From JAGKXB01 sp964498835 (lineage in GTDB: Bacteria; Pseudomonadota; Gammaproteobacteria; Burkholderiales; Burkholderiaceae_D), in NCBI GenBank assembly GCA_964498835.1, contig CAZCIX010000002.1, positions 29,346 through 93,345 of the forward strand: a DNA stretch of 64,000 nucleotides, written 5' to 3'. A program made the translations under genes and the position numbers. This document shows, in pieces, positions 34,958-42,441 of the stretch. The notes below the pieces were generated by a model. The model was given only the letters and a program-made list of their open reading frames with translations, searched no databases and was not told the origin of the DNA. Position 1 is the stretch's first letter, and each line of letters begins with the position of its first letter.

Positions 34958-35806
34958 ATGACCATTCCTATTAATTTTTCTTTATTGTTGCCAGGGCTGG
35001 ATCAGATTTATTCTGATATACGTAGTTTTTCTAATTCGAAAAGTACGGTGTCTTTGCCTGCACAAAACACGCAAAAAAATGTATATGTGCAAGCAGATTG
35101 GCTCACACCTGAGCAAAAAGCGGCATATCAGTCAGGTGATCAAGAGGCTATACGTCAAGCAGACGAAGCGGCGTTGAATCAAGCGATTGAAATTAGCAAG
35201 GCAAGCTTTGCTTATGACATGGTCAACAATGCGCTCAAAAATTCTGCCGATATCCCAAACAATCCTGCTCTTTCCCATGGAAATAATGCAAAAAAGACAA
35301 AAATAGAAAATTATGCTCAACACAGGACAGCGACAAGGGCAAACACCAACAAATTAAAAAACTGGTTTGCTAATCACAATTGTCAAGTTATACAAAGTTC
35401 TGGTTCTAGCAATAACTGTGCAATTCATTCTCTTTTAAAACTGGCAACGCGAGACTATGCGGCAAGTCATGTGGAACGTGCAGTGCATTACAAAAAATGG
35501 TTGATTGAGCGTTTCAAGGGTGCGCAACACAGTGCTGCCGATCAATTGGCTACATTGAATAGTATGTTGCTTGCTGATTCAACACATATGGAAGTGTTGA
35601 TTAATCAAATCAACGCAGATTACGGTGCCAATATGCGGGTTAATTTTGTGATGGGCGATGCAGAGGGAAGGCCTTACGTAACCCGTTGTGTTGGTGATGG
35701 AAATAATGATGTAGTGATTTTTGATCAGGGCGGACATTTTGAACCTGTGATAGCGAGCAAAGATATCTCTTTTTTATCATCATCAGCTCGTGTCATCGCA
35801 GCTTAG
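34958..35806 (+). CDS. Putative OTU-like cysteine protease with UIM-like helix (unrecognised protein)
   Basis: I do not recognise this gene by name. From the ATG at 34958 it encodes 282 residues; the frame is open to a TTG at 34925 but has no better start. Residues 69-82 (DEAALNQAIEISKA) fit the ubiquitin-interacting motif: acidic start, Leu73, Ala76, Ser80. Residues 150-160 (SSNNCAIHSLL) and 258-263 (GGHFEP) supply a Cys154 and a His260 in the order and setting of OTU-type cysteine proteases (Cys before a helix, His in a late strand before a hydrophobic residue). No signal peptide or membrane segment. It stands alone, AT-rich, between purT and radA. A host-directed deubiquitinase-type effector is a hypothesis; another papain-like peptidase is the alternative. 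Confidence 0.55.
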   Translation: MTIPINFSLLLPGLDQIYSDIRSFSNSKSTVSLPAQNTQKNVYVQADWLTPEQKAAYQSGDQEAIRQADEAALNQAIEISKASFAYDMVNNALKNSADIPNNPALSHGNNAKKTKIENYAQHRTATRANTNKLKNWFANHNCQVIQSSGSSNNCAIHSLLKLATRDYAASHVERAVHYKKWLIERFKGAQHSAADQLATLNSMLLADSTHMEVLINQINADYGANMRVNFVMGDAEGRPYVTRCVGDGNNDVVIFDQGGHFEPVIASKDISFLSSSARVIAA

Positions 35807-35817
35807 TTGATTTTTTA

Positions 35818-37188
35818 CTATTCTGTTTCCCGCAAACGCTGGAACGCTTCATCAATCCGTTCCACCGCCAATATGGTCATGCCCTCAATCGCTTGTTTGG
35901 GGGCATTGCTTTTGGGGATCATCGCGATAGAAAATCCTAGCTTCGCCGCCTCGCGCAAGCGCTCCTGACCGCGTGGAGCGGGGCGGATTTCACCAGCTAA
36001 ACCCACTTCGCCAAATACCACCAAACCCTTGGGTAGAGCTTTATTGCGCATGGAGGAATGAATGGCGAGCAGTACTGCCAAGTCCACTGCTGGTTCGGTA
36101 ATTTTGACACCACCAACCGCATTGATGAATACATCCTGATCAAACGCAGCCACACCGGCATGACGATGCAAGACCGCTAGCAACATCGCCAGGCGATTTT
36201 GCTCCAAACCTACCGACAAGCGTCTGGCATTAGGTAAGTGTGAGGTATCCACCAAAGCCTGAATTTCAACCAGCAAAGGACGGCTTCCCTCTTGCGTCAC
36301 CATGATGCAAGAGCCGGGAACTTGGTTGTCATGCTGTGATAAAAATAGCGCTGATGGATTGGAAACGCCTTTTAATCCTTTTTCTGTCATCGCAAAAACG
36401 CCTAGTTCATTGACTGCGCCGAAGCGGTTTTTGCAAGCACGCACCAGTCTAAAATTGGAATGCGTATCGCCTTCAAAATACAACACCGTATCGACAATGT
36501 GTTCCAACACACGCGGTCCAGCCAAGGCGCCTTCTTTTGTCACATGGCCGACCATAATCATGGTGATGCCAGTTTGCTTTGCGACACGTGTCAATTGCGC
36601 GGCGCATTCCCGTACTTGTGCGACGGAACCTGGCGCTGAACTCAAGGCATCGGAATACATGGTTTGAATCGAATCAATGACCACGACTTGTGGTTGTTGC
36701 TCGGCGAGCGTGTGCAGGATTTTTTCCAGCTGGATTTCCGCTTGCAACTTGAGCTCGCTAGCGGTGATGCTGAGGCGCTTGGCGCGTAAGGCAATTTGGG
36801 AACCGGATTCTTCACCACTGACGTACAAAACCTTCTTAAGACGCGACATTTGGCCTAGCGCTTGCAAGAGCAGGGTGGATTTACCGATGCCAGGATCACC
36901 GCCAATTAACACCACGCCACCAGCAACCAGACCACCGCCCAGCACACGATCGAATTCGTCCATGCCTGTGGTAAAGCGCGGCGTATCGCTGGCTTCAATC
37001 TCGGCCAGGCTCAATACGGGTGTGGTGTGCGCCAATCCTTGATGTTGGGTGGAAAAACGATTGCTGCTGGTTTCAACCACGCTTTCCACCAACGTATTCC
37101 AAGCCCCGCAGGCGGCGCATTGTCCAGCCCATTTATTAGCAATACCGCCACATTCGCTGCATACATAGTGAGTTTTTGCTTTAGCCAT
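35818..37188 (-). CDS. radA: DNA repair protein RadA
   Basis: RecA-related branch-migration ATPase for recombination intermediates. The 456-residue product has an N-terminal zinc finger with CSECGG and CAACGAWNT, Walker A GGDPGIGKST near residue 95, the RadA-specific KNRFG motif near 255, and a C-terminal Lon-like domain (about 290-450) without the Lon catalytic Ser, as expected. It follows alr by 6 bases on the same strand and is convergent with the OTU-like gene, 11 bases apart. Confidence 0.96.
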   Translation of the reverse strand: MAKAKTHYVCSECGGIANKWAGQCAACGAWNTLVESVVETSSNRFSTQHQGLAHTTPVLSLAEIEASDTPRFTTGMDEFDRVLGGGLVAGGVVLIGGDPGIGKSTLLLQALGQMSRLKKVLYVSGEESGSQIALRAKRLSITASELKLQAEIQLEKILHTLAEQQPQVVVIDSIQTMYSDALSSAPGSVAQVRECAAQLTRVAKQTGITMIMVGHVTKEGALAGPRVLEHIVDTVLYFEGDTHSNFRLVRACKNRFGAVNELGVFAMTEKGLKGVSNPSALFLSQHDNQVPGSCIMVTQEGSRPLLVEIQALVDTSHLPNARRLSVGLEQNRLAMLLAVLHRHAGVAAFDQDVFINAVGGVKITEPAVDLAVLLAIHSSMRNKALPKGLVVFGEVGLAGEIRPAPRGQERLREAAKLGFSIAMIPKSNAPKQAIEGMTILAVERIDEAFQRLRETE

Positions 37189-37194
37189 CGTCGT

Positions 37195-38301
37195 TTATTC
37201 CACCACCACACGTCTCACCCGAGGAGCCAAGGCGCACATCAATTCATATCCTATGGTGCCAGCAACAGATGCTACTTCATCAATCGGCAAACTTGTGCCC
37301 CATAAGGTGACTGGGCTACCCACTCGTGCGTGTGGTATTGCGGTCAAATCAACTGTGATCATGTCCATGGAGACTCTACCTATCATCTGAGTTTTGATGC
37401 CATCAACCAAGATGGGCGTACCGTTAGGCGCATGTCGTGGATAACCATCGGCATAGCCACAGGCAATCACACCTACCGTCATGGCTTGTTGTGCAGTGTA
37501 GCTGCTGCCATAACCGATGGATTCGCCAGCTGATATGGATTGGATGGCGACGATTTCGCTATGCAATGTCATCGCAGGAAGCAAGTCAAATTTTTGCGCA
37601 GTTTGCGTGTCTGGCATGCCACCGTACAACATGATGCCAGGCCGAGCCCAGTCGCTCTTTATTTCAGGATGCAGCATGTGAATGGCCGAATTGGCGACGC
37701 ATTGTTCTGTTTGCTCTCTATCTGAGATGTCGGCGATACCAGACTGAAAACGTCGCCATTGTTCAGCAACAGGTAAGCGTGGATCTTGTAATACGTCTGC
37801 ATTGGCAAAATGGGTCATGAAGGTAATATTGCGGATACCAGGAATCGCGCGCAAACGACGATATGCCATGGCATAAGCTGTTGGCATAAAACCCAGACGA
37901 TTCATGCCGGTATTCATTTTTAAATGAACATTTAAGTTCAATGATGATAGTGAAGGTGAGAGTTTGGCTCGTTCCAACATGGCGATTTGTTCATCACAAT
38001 GAATACAGATTTCTAGCCCGTGCTGTACGACGGTTAACAAATCAGTAGGCTCAAAAAAACCTTCTAACAACAAAATTGGTTTCTTCCATCCCCATGCACG
38101 CAATTGCACCGCGCTTTCCAGCTCAATCAAAGCCAAACCATCCGCTGCCTCAAAACCGCGCATGCCATTTTCTAATCCATGACCATAGGCATGCGCTTTA
38201 ATGACAGCCCATAGTTTGGTATCAGGATGGAGGGATTTTGCGACAGTAAGATTGTGCCGCATCGCAGCAATGCTAATAGTGGCGATAAGAGGTCTGGGCA
38301 T
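37195..38301 (-). CDS. alr: Alanine racemase
   Basis: PLP enzyme making D-alanine for peptidoglycan. From the ATG at 38301 (MPRPLIATIS) the product has 368 residues; an upstream TTG is less likely. The PLP lysine is in WAVIKAHAYGHG near residue 33, the catalytic tyrosine in IGYGSSYTA near 262, and GRVSMDMITVDL near 308 completes the site. Compared with the usual KANAYGHG, the residue after Lys-Ala is His. It is divergent from lplT and 6 bases before radA. Confidence 0.95.
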   Translation of the reverse strand: MPRPLIATISIAAMRHNLTVAKSLHPDTKLWAVIKAHAYGHGLENGMRGFEAADGLALIELESAVQLRAWGWKKPILLLEGFFEPTDLLTVVQHGLEICIHCDEQIAMLERAKLSPSLSSLNLNVHLKMNTGMNRLGFMPTAYAMAYRRLRAIPGIRNITFMTHFANADVLQDPRLPVAEQWRRFQSGIADISDREQTEQCVANSAIHMLHPEIKSDWARPGIMLYGGMPDTQTAQKFDLLPAMTLHSEIVAIQSISAGESIGYGSSYTAQQAMTVGVIACGYADGYPRHAPNGTPILVDGIKTQMIGRVSMDMITVDLTAIPHARVGSPVTLWGTSLPIDEVASVAGTIGYELMCALAPRVRRVVVE

Positions 38302-38468
38302 AAAACGGTTTTTGACCAAAGAATGGTGATGACGTGAAGGTCACATTTTACCGACTTTCATGAAACAAGAGGACGCAGCAGTAAAGAGCATGTTTGATAT
38401 CAAATAAGCAATTCTTCGGATTTTTCATATTTTCATGGTATAAAGCGGATCGAATATTTTTTGTTGCC

Positions 38469-39746
38469 ATGCGTATGCGGATGACTCGCGGTTTTTACAC
38501 CATTATGGCGGCGCAGTTTTTTTCGTCGCTAGCTGATAATGCTCTTCTTGTTGCGGCGATTGCTTTATTGAGCAGCATGCAAGCAGAAGCATGGATGACA
38601 CCGCTGCTCAAGTTATTTTTTGTCTTGTCTTATGTATTACTAGCGGCATTCGTCGGCGCATTTGCTGATGCTTTTCCCAAAGGTCGGGTCATGTTTGCGA
38701 CCAATTTGATCAAGATATTGGGCTGTGGGTTGATGTTTTTTGATGTACATCCTTTGCTTGCCTATGCGGTGGTTGGTTTTGGTGCTGCGGCATATTCTCC
38801 AGCCAAATATGGCATTCTCACAGAATTATTACCCCCAGAAAAATTAGTCGCCGCCAATGGTTGGATTGAAGGTTTGACCGTGCTTTCCATCATTCTTGGT
38901 ACGGTCTTAGGCGGTTGTTTATTTAAGCCAGAATTCTTGGACGTATTGTTGGGATTTGATTTTTTGATCATCGATACGGGGATAGATGTTGCTAGTGCGG
39001 TAGCTTTATCGGTGATTGCCGTGATTTATGTAATCGCGGCGCTATTCAACCTAAAAATTCCTAACACCGGCGCAAAATATCCTGACCAAGCACATACACC
39101 CATCAAGCTTATCGTTGATTTTTCCCACTGCGTTGTTGCACTTTGGAAAGATAAGCTGGGCCAAATTTCTTTGGCAGTTACCACACTTTTTTGGGGCGCT
39201 GGTGCGACTTTGCAATTTATTGTGTTGGAATGGGCGAAAGCTTCCTTGAATTTGCCTTTCAATAAGGCAACCGAATTGCAAGGTGTGGTGGCGTTCGGCG
39301 TAGCGTTGGGTGCTATGGTGGCCGCACGTTTTGTGCCGCTTAAAAAATCATTGATGGTGATGCCAGTGGGTGTGGCAATGGGCATCATCGTGATGTTAAT
39401 GACGATGGTGCATACGGTTTGGCTGGCCTATCCTTTGCTTGTTTTAATCGGTGCTTTATCGGGTTATTTTGTCGTACCTATGAATGCCTTATTGCAACAT
39501 CGTGGGTATGTGTTGATGAGCGCGGGGCATTCAATTGCGGTGCAAAACTTCAATGAAAATCTATCGATCCTGGTGATGCTGGCTTTCTATTCATCCATGA
39601 TTGCGCTGAACTTAAGTTTAAATACCGTGATTGTTTTATTTGGTATGCTAGTCGCTGGCATCATGTTGTGCATCATGCGCAAACATGTCATCAATCAACG
39701 TCAACATGATGATTTGGCGTTGATTGGGGAAGCGAAGCATTATTAA
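38469..39746 (+). CDS. lplT: Lysophospholipid transporter LplT
   Basis: MFS permease that flips lysophosphatidylethanolamine inward for re-acylation. The ATG at 38469 (MRMRMTRGFYTIMAAQFFSSLADNALL) matches the family start; the frame extends 25 codons upstream. The 425-residue protein has about 12 hydrophobic segments, and YSPAKYGILTELLPPEKLVAANGWIEG-type loop residues typical of LplT (written here around residues 110-135). The acyltransferase partner aas, fused or adjacent in some species, is not in the window. Divergent from alr. Confidence 0.92.
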   Translation: MRMRMTRGFYTIMAAQFFSSLADNALLVAAIALLSSMQAEAWMTPLLKLFFVLSYVLLAAFVGAFADAFPKGRVMFATNLIKILGCGLMFFDVHPLLAYAVVGFGAAAYSPAKYGILTELLPPEKLVAANGWIEGLTVLSIILGTVLGGCLFKPEFLDVLLGFDFLIIDTGIDVASAVALSVIAVIYVIAALFNLKIPNTGAKYPDQAHTPIKLIVDFSHCVVALWKDKLGQISLAVTTLFWGAGATLQFIVLEWAKASLNLPFNKATELQGVVAFGVALGAMVAARFVPLKKSLMVMPVGVAMGIIVMLMTMVHTVWLAYPLLVLIGALSGYFVVPMNALLQHRGYVLMSAGHSIAVQNFNENLSILVMLAFYSSMIALNLSLNTVIVLFGMLVAGIMLCIMRKHVINQRQHDDLALIGEAKHY

Positions 39747-39840
39747 TTTATGACATTTTCATCGCTTATAAATAGGCTTTTTAGGTGTTGTGGAGTGTCA
39801 AAAATTTACTTGTGACGTGTAGGTTGCCTAAATGGTTTGG

Positions 39841-40626
39841 CTATTTTTCTTTTTGGTAAGTCGTGATTGCCAAACACAAATCTGCCCAGGTTTTTGCTTT
39901 TTCAATTACTCGTCGCAACAAATAAGCCGGGTGGTAGGTTACTAACAAGGGAATATGCCGGTTTTCTTGCAGGACATAGCGATGCACTTTGCCACGCAAT
40001 GTTGATACCGATGTTTGTGGGTCTTGATTAAGTAGCGATATTGCAGCGGTTTTGCCTAAAGCAACGATAATTTTGGCTTGCAGTAAAGCGATTTGTCTAT
40101 CCAAATATGGTTTGCAAGCAGCTGCTTCTTCAGGACTTGGTGGTCTATCATTGCCATTGGCATCCGTGGGGCGACATTTGACGATATTGGCGATATAGGT
40201 GTTTATCCCGCGTTGCAATTTCATTGCCAACATCATGTTGTTAAGTAATTTCCCTGCTGGTCCGACGAAAGGTTCGCCCTGCGCATCCTCTTTCCGGCCT
40301 GGCCCTTCCCCTATAAACAACCATTCTGCTTGCTCGTCACCAATCCCAAATACAGTTTTAGTCCGTGTTTTGCATAAATTGCATGCGGTGCATTGTTCAA
40401 CGCTAGCTTTGAGTTGGATCCAATCCATATTTGCAATATCGGTGTTTGATGCCAATGTTTGCGATGAGCTAATTGGTGTAGTGGATGTAGTTGATGTGGT
40501 TTGTTTGATAATGGATATATCAGATGTATTTGGTACCTCAGACGCATCGCGGCGCCTCCATAAAGGCCCCAGTCCCATTTCGGTCAGGAAAGATATCTTA
40601 CGATGATGGATGATGGAAGATTTCAT
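39841..40626 (-). CDS. Family 4 uracil-DNA glycosylase
   Basis: Iron-sulfur uracil-DNA glycosylase that removes uracil from DNA. The 261-residue product has a Ser/Thr-rich N-terminal linker of about 65 residues, then CTACNLCKTRT (two cluster Cys near 79-82), the catalytic GEGPGRKEDAQGEPFVGPAGKLL region near 107, NIVKCRP near 146, a further Cys in AAACKPYL, and TYHPAYLLR near 230. The N-terminal part resembles the polymerase-subunit-like extension seen in betaproteobacterial homologs. Its ATG overlaps the rimI stop (four bases), making a tsaB-rimI-udg operon. Confidence 0.92.
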   Translation of the reverse strand: MKSSIIHHRKISFLTEMGLGPLWRRRDASEVPNTSDISIIKQTTSTTSTTPISSSQTLASNTDIANMDWIQLKASVEQCTACNLCKTRTKTVFGIGDEQAEWLFIGEGPGRKEDAQGEPFVGPAGKLLNNMMLAMKLQRGINTYIANIVKCRPTDANGNDRPPSPEEAAACKPYLDRQIALLQAKIIVALGKTAAISLLNQDPQTSVSTLRGKVHRYVLQENRHIPLLVTYHPAYLLRRVIEKAKTWADLCLAITTYQKEK

Positions 40627-41144
40627 CTATTTCCCTCCAGCATCAGGCGCATCACAATTGCATCTTCGCGCGTATTGTTGGCAGCGGGATAATAATTTTT
40701 ACGGCGCCCAATAGGCAAAAAACCAAGATGTTCATACAAAGTGATGGCACGTTGATTGGATGGCCGAACTTCGAGCAAGATCGATTCCATACTTTGATCG
40801 CCAAGTAATGTAATGATTTTATTAAGTAATATGCGACCCAAGCCCTGCCCATGTAAGTCATGGTGTACAGCGATATTCAGTAAATGAACCTCGTTTAAGA
40901 TGCGCATGGTCACAAAATATGCCAACACATGATTGGGCGGTGTTGATGTCGCTGGTAGAGTTGCTCGTACTAGCCATGCTTCGTAGTCATGCGATAGTGC
41001 ATCCAGAAAATTACCGCGTGTCCATGGGTAAGGATAAACGTGATTTTCAATCGCCATTACCTCATCGATATCACAGGCCTGCATGGGCGTAAGAAGGATA
41101 GTATCCCATGTGGCAGTGCTTCGATTATTCCGTGCATTGCTCAT
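40623..41144 (-). CDS. rimI: Ribosomal protein S18 alanine N-acetyltransferase
   Basis: GNAT enzyme acetylating the N-terminus of ribosomal protein S18 and possibly other proteins. The 173-residue product has HDLHGQGLGRILLNKII near residue 95 (acetyl-CoA loop), LEVRPSNQRAITLYEHLGF near 120 and the C-terminal GRRKNYYPA motif typical of RimI. It is overlapped by four bases on both sides (tsaB upstream, glycosylase gene downstream), so the three are translated together. tsaB-rimI pairing is common in proteobacteria. Confidence 0.94.
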   Translation of the reverse strand: MSNARNNRSTATWDTILLTPMQACDIDEVMAIENHVYPYPWTRGNFLDALSHDYEAWLVRATLPATSTPPNHVLAYFVTMRILNEVHLLNIAVHHDLHGQGLGRILLNKIITLLGDQSMESILLEVRPSNQRAITLYEHLGFLPIGRRKNYYPAANNTREDAIVMRLMLEGNR

Positions 41145-41908
41145 GTAGCCGTTTGTCCTTTGCGTTCGCGTTCGGCTGTAGTTAGAGCAATTTTGTTGCG
41201 CAAATAAAATGGTTGCGCCTCATGCGCCACCATGGTTTCATCTCGGAAAAAAGTTTGCTGTGCCAGAAAACTGATTTCCTTTGCATGTGGCATGATGTTT
41301 TGCTGTGCTTGTGGATTGAGTTTGTTGAACATGCTTGTGTTAAAAACAGACGCGTAAGCGTTCAATCCATTGCCACAAGGAATGGCATCATGCAAATTAT
41401 TTAACGATATGAATGACATTAATGTTGCTGCAGTGGACAGCGTAGGCTCAACGATTGTCTGCCATGGATTGTTGTTGGTGTAACGATATTGTGCCCAATA
41501 CACCTCATTCATGCGTGCATCAAGAATTGTTAATACATCAATCGCATCTACTTCATCAACTGTTTGCTGAGATTGAGTTAAACATGCTTGTGCCATTGCT
41601 GCCAGTGTAATTACGGGGATGATCGGTAAATTGGCGCCAAACGCCAGGCCTTGTGCAATACCGCAGGCAGTACGTACACCGGTAAAAGAACCAGGCCCAG
41701 AACCAAAAGCAATCGCATCACATTGCGCCAATCCAATACCAGCTTCTTGTAGCAAGTTTTGTATCATGGGCAAGATGGTTTGCGAGTGGGTTTGCACGCC
41801 GGACGATTCGCGTGTGATGACATGGTCACCGTATAATAAAGCGGCAGATGCTAGTTCCGACGAGGTTTCAATGGCAAGTATGGTAGGCGTGATGGGTGTG
41901 GTAAGCAT
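41141..41908 (-). CDS. tsaB: tRNA t6A biosynthesis protein TsaB
   Basis: ASKHA-fold partner of TsaD/TsaE for threonylcarbamoyladenosine at tRNA position 37. The ATG at 41908 gives 255 residues; another ATG at 41929 would add seven. Motifs: ILAIETSSELASAALL near the N-terminus, THSQTILPMIQNLL, and DAIAFGSGPGSFTGVRTACGIAQGLAF near residue 65. It heads the tsaB-rimI-udg operon. Confidence 0.94.
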   Translation of the reverse strand: MLTTPITPTILAIETSSELASAALLYGDHVITRESSGVQTHSQTILPMIQNLLQEAGIGLAQCDAIAFGSGPGSFTGVRTACGIAQGLAFGANLPIIPVITLAAMAQACLTQSQQTVDEVDAIDVLTILDARMNEVYWAQYRYTNNNPWQTIVEPTLSTAATLMSFISLNNLHDAIPCGNGLNAYASVFNTSMFNKLNPQAQQNIMPHAKEISFLAQQTFFRDETMVAHEAQPFYLRNKIALTTAERERKGQTAT

Positions 41909-42006
41909 GGCGTGTATTATACTTTTCATTATCTGATTTCAAAATTCCCGGTTTAATAAATCACAAATTTATTAAGTCGATAACTGATTGTTTTTTTAAG
42001 GTTTTC

Positions 42007-42441
42007 ATGCCTAGTTTGACTTTGAATCGACAAAACAGAGACTTGTTGTCTCAATCATGGATGGACGATACCTGGGTCGTTGCGTGTTTATGCGCTGCAT
42101 GGTGTGGAACTTGTAATGAATATCGATTGGGTTTTGATGCATGGGCGCTGCGTCATCCTGATAAACGTTTTGTGTGGATAGATATCGAAGATCAGGCTGA
42201 TATCGTAGGGGAAATGGATGTTGAAAATTTCCCGACATTGCTGATTCAGCGCGGTAGTACCGTGGCATTTTTTGGTACGGTGCAGCCGGATCATGGTTTG
42301 GCCGAACGCTTGTTAGCGGCGCAAGTGGAGAAAATACAGCAAATGCAAGCTAACGTGAACGTTGTGGCAAACGAAAAGGGTGGATGCGAATATTACAATT
42401 TGCGTGCGTTATTAAAAAACACAGGCTCAGATTTGTCTTGA
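42007..42441 (+). CDS. Thioredoxin-like protein with CGTC motif
   Basis: A 144-residue thioredoxin-fold protein. The redox motif AAWCGTCNEY is near residues 30-40, and the cis-proline segment ENFPTLLIQ near 76. There is no signal peptide, so it is cytoplasmic. CGTC rather than CGPC suggests a specialised oxidoreductase. The C-terminal extension of about 40 residues has one extra Cys. Its 3' end overlaps the 3' end of the convergent GGDEF-EAL gene by 49 bases. Confidence 0.85.
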   Translation: MPSLTLNRQNRDLLSQSWMDDTWVVACLCAAWCGTCNEYRLGFDAWALRHPDKRFVWIDIEDQADIVGEMDVENFPTLLIQRGSTVAFFGTVQPDHGLAERLLAAQVEKIQQMQANVNVVANEKGGCEYYNLRALLKNTGSDLS

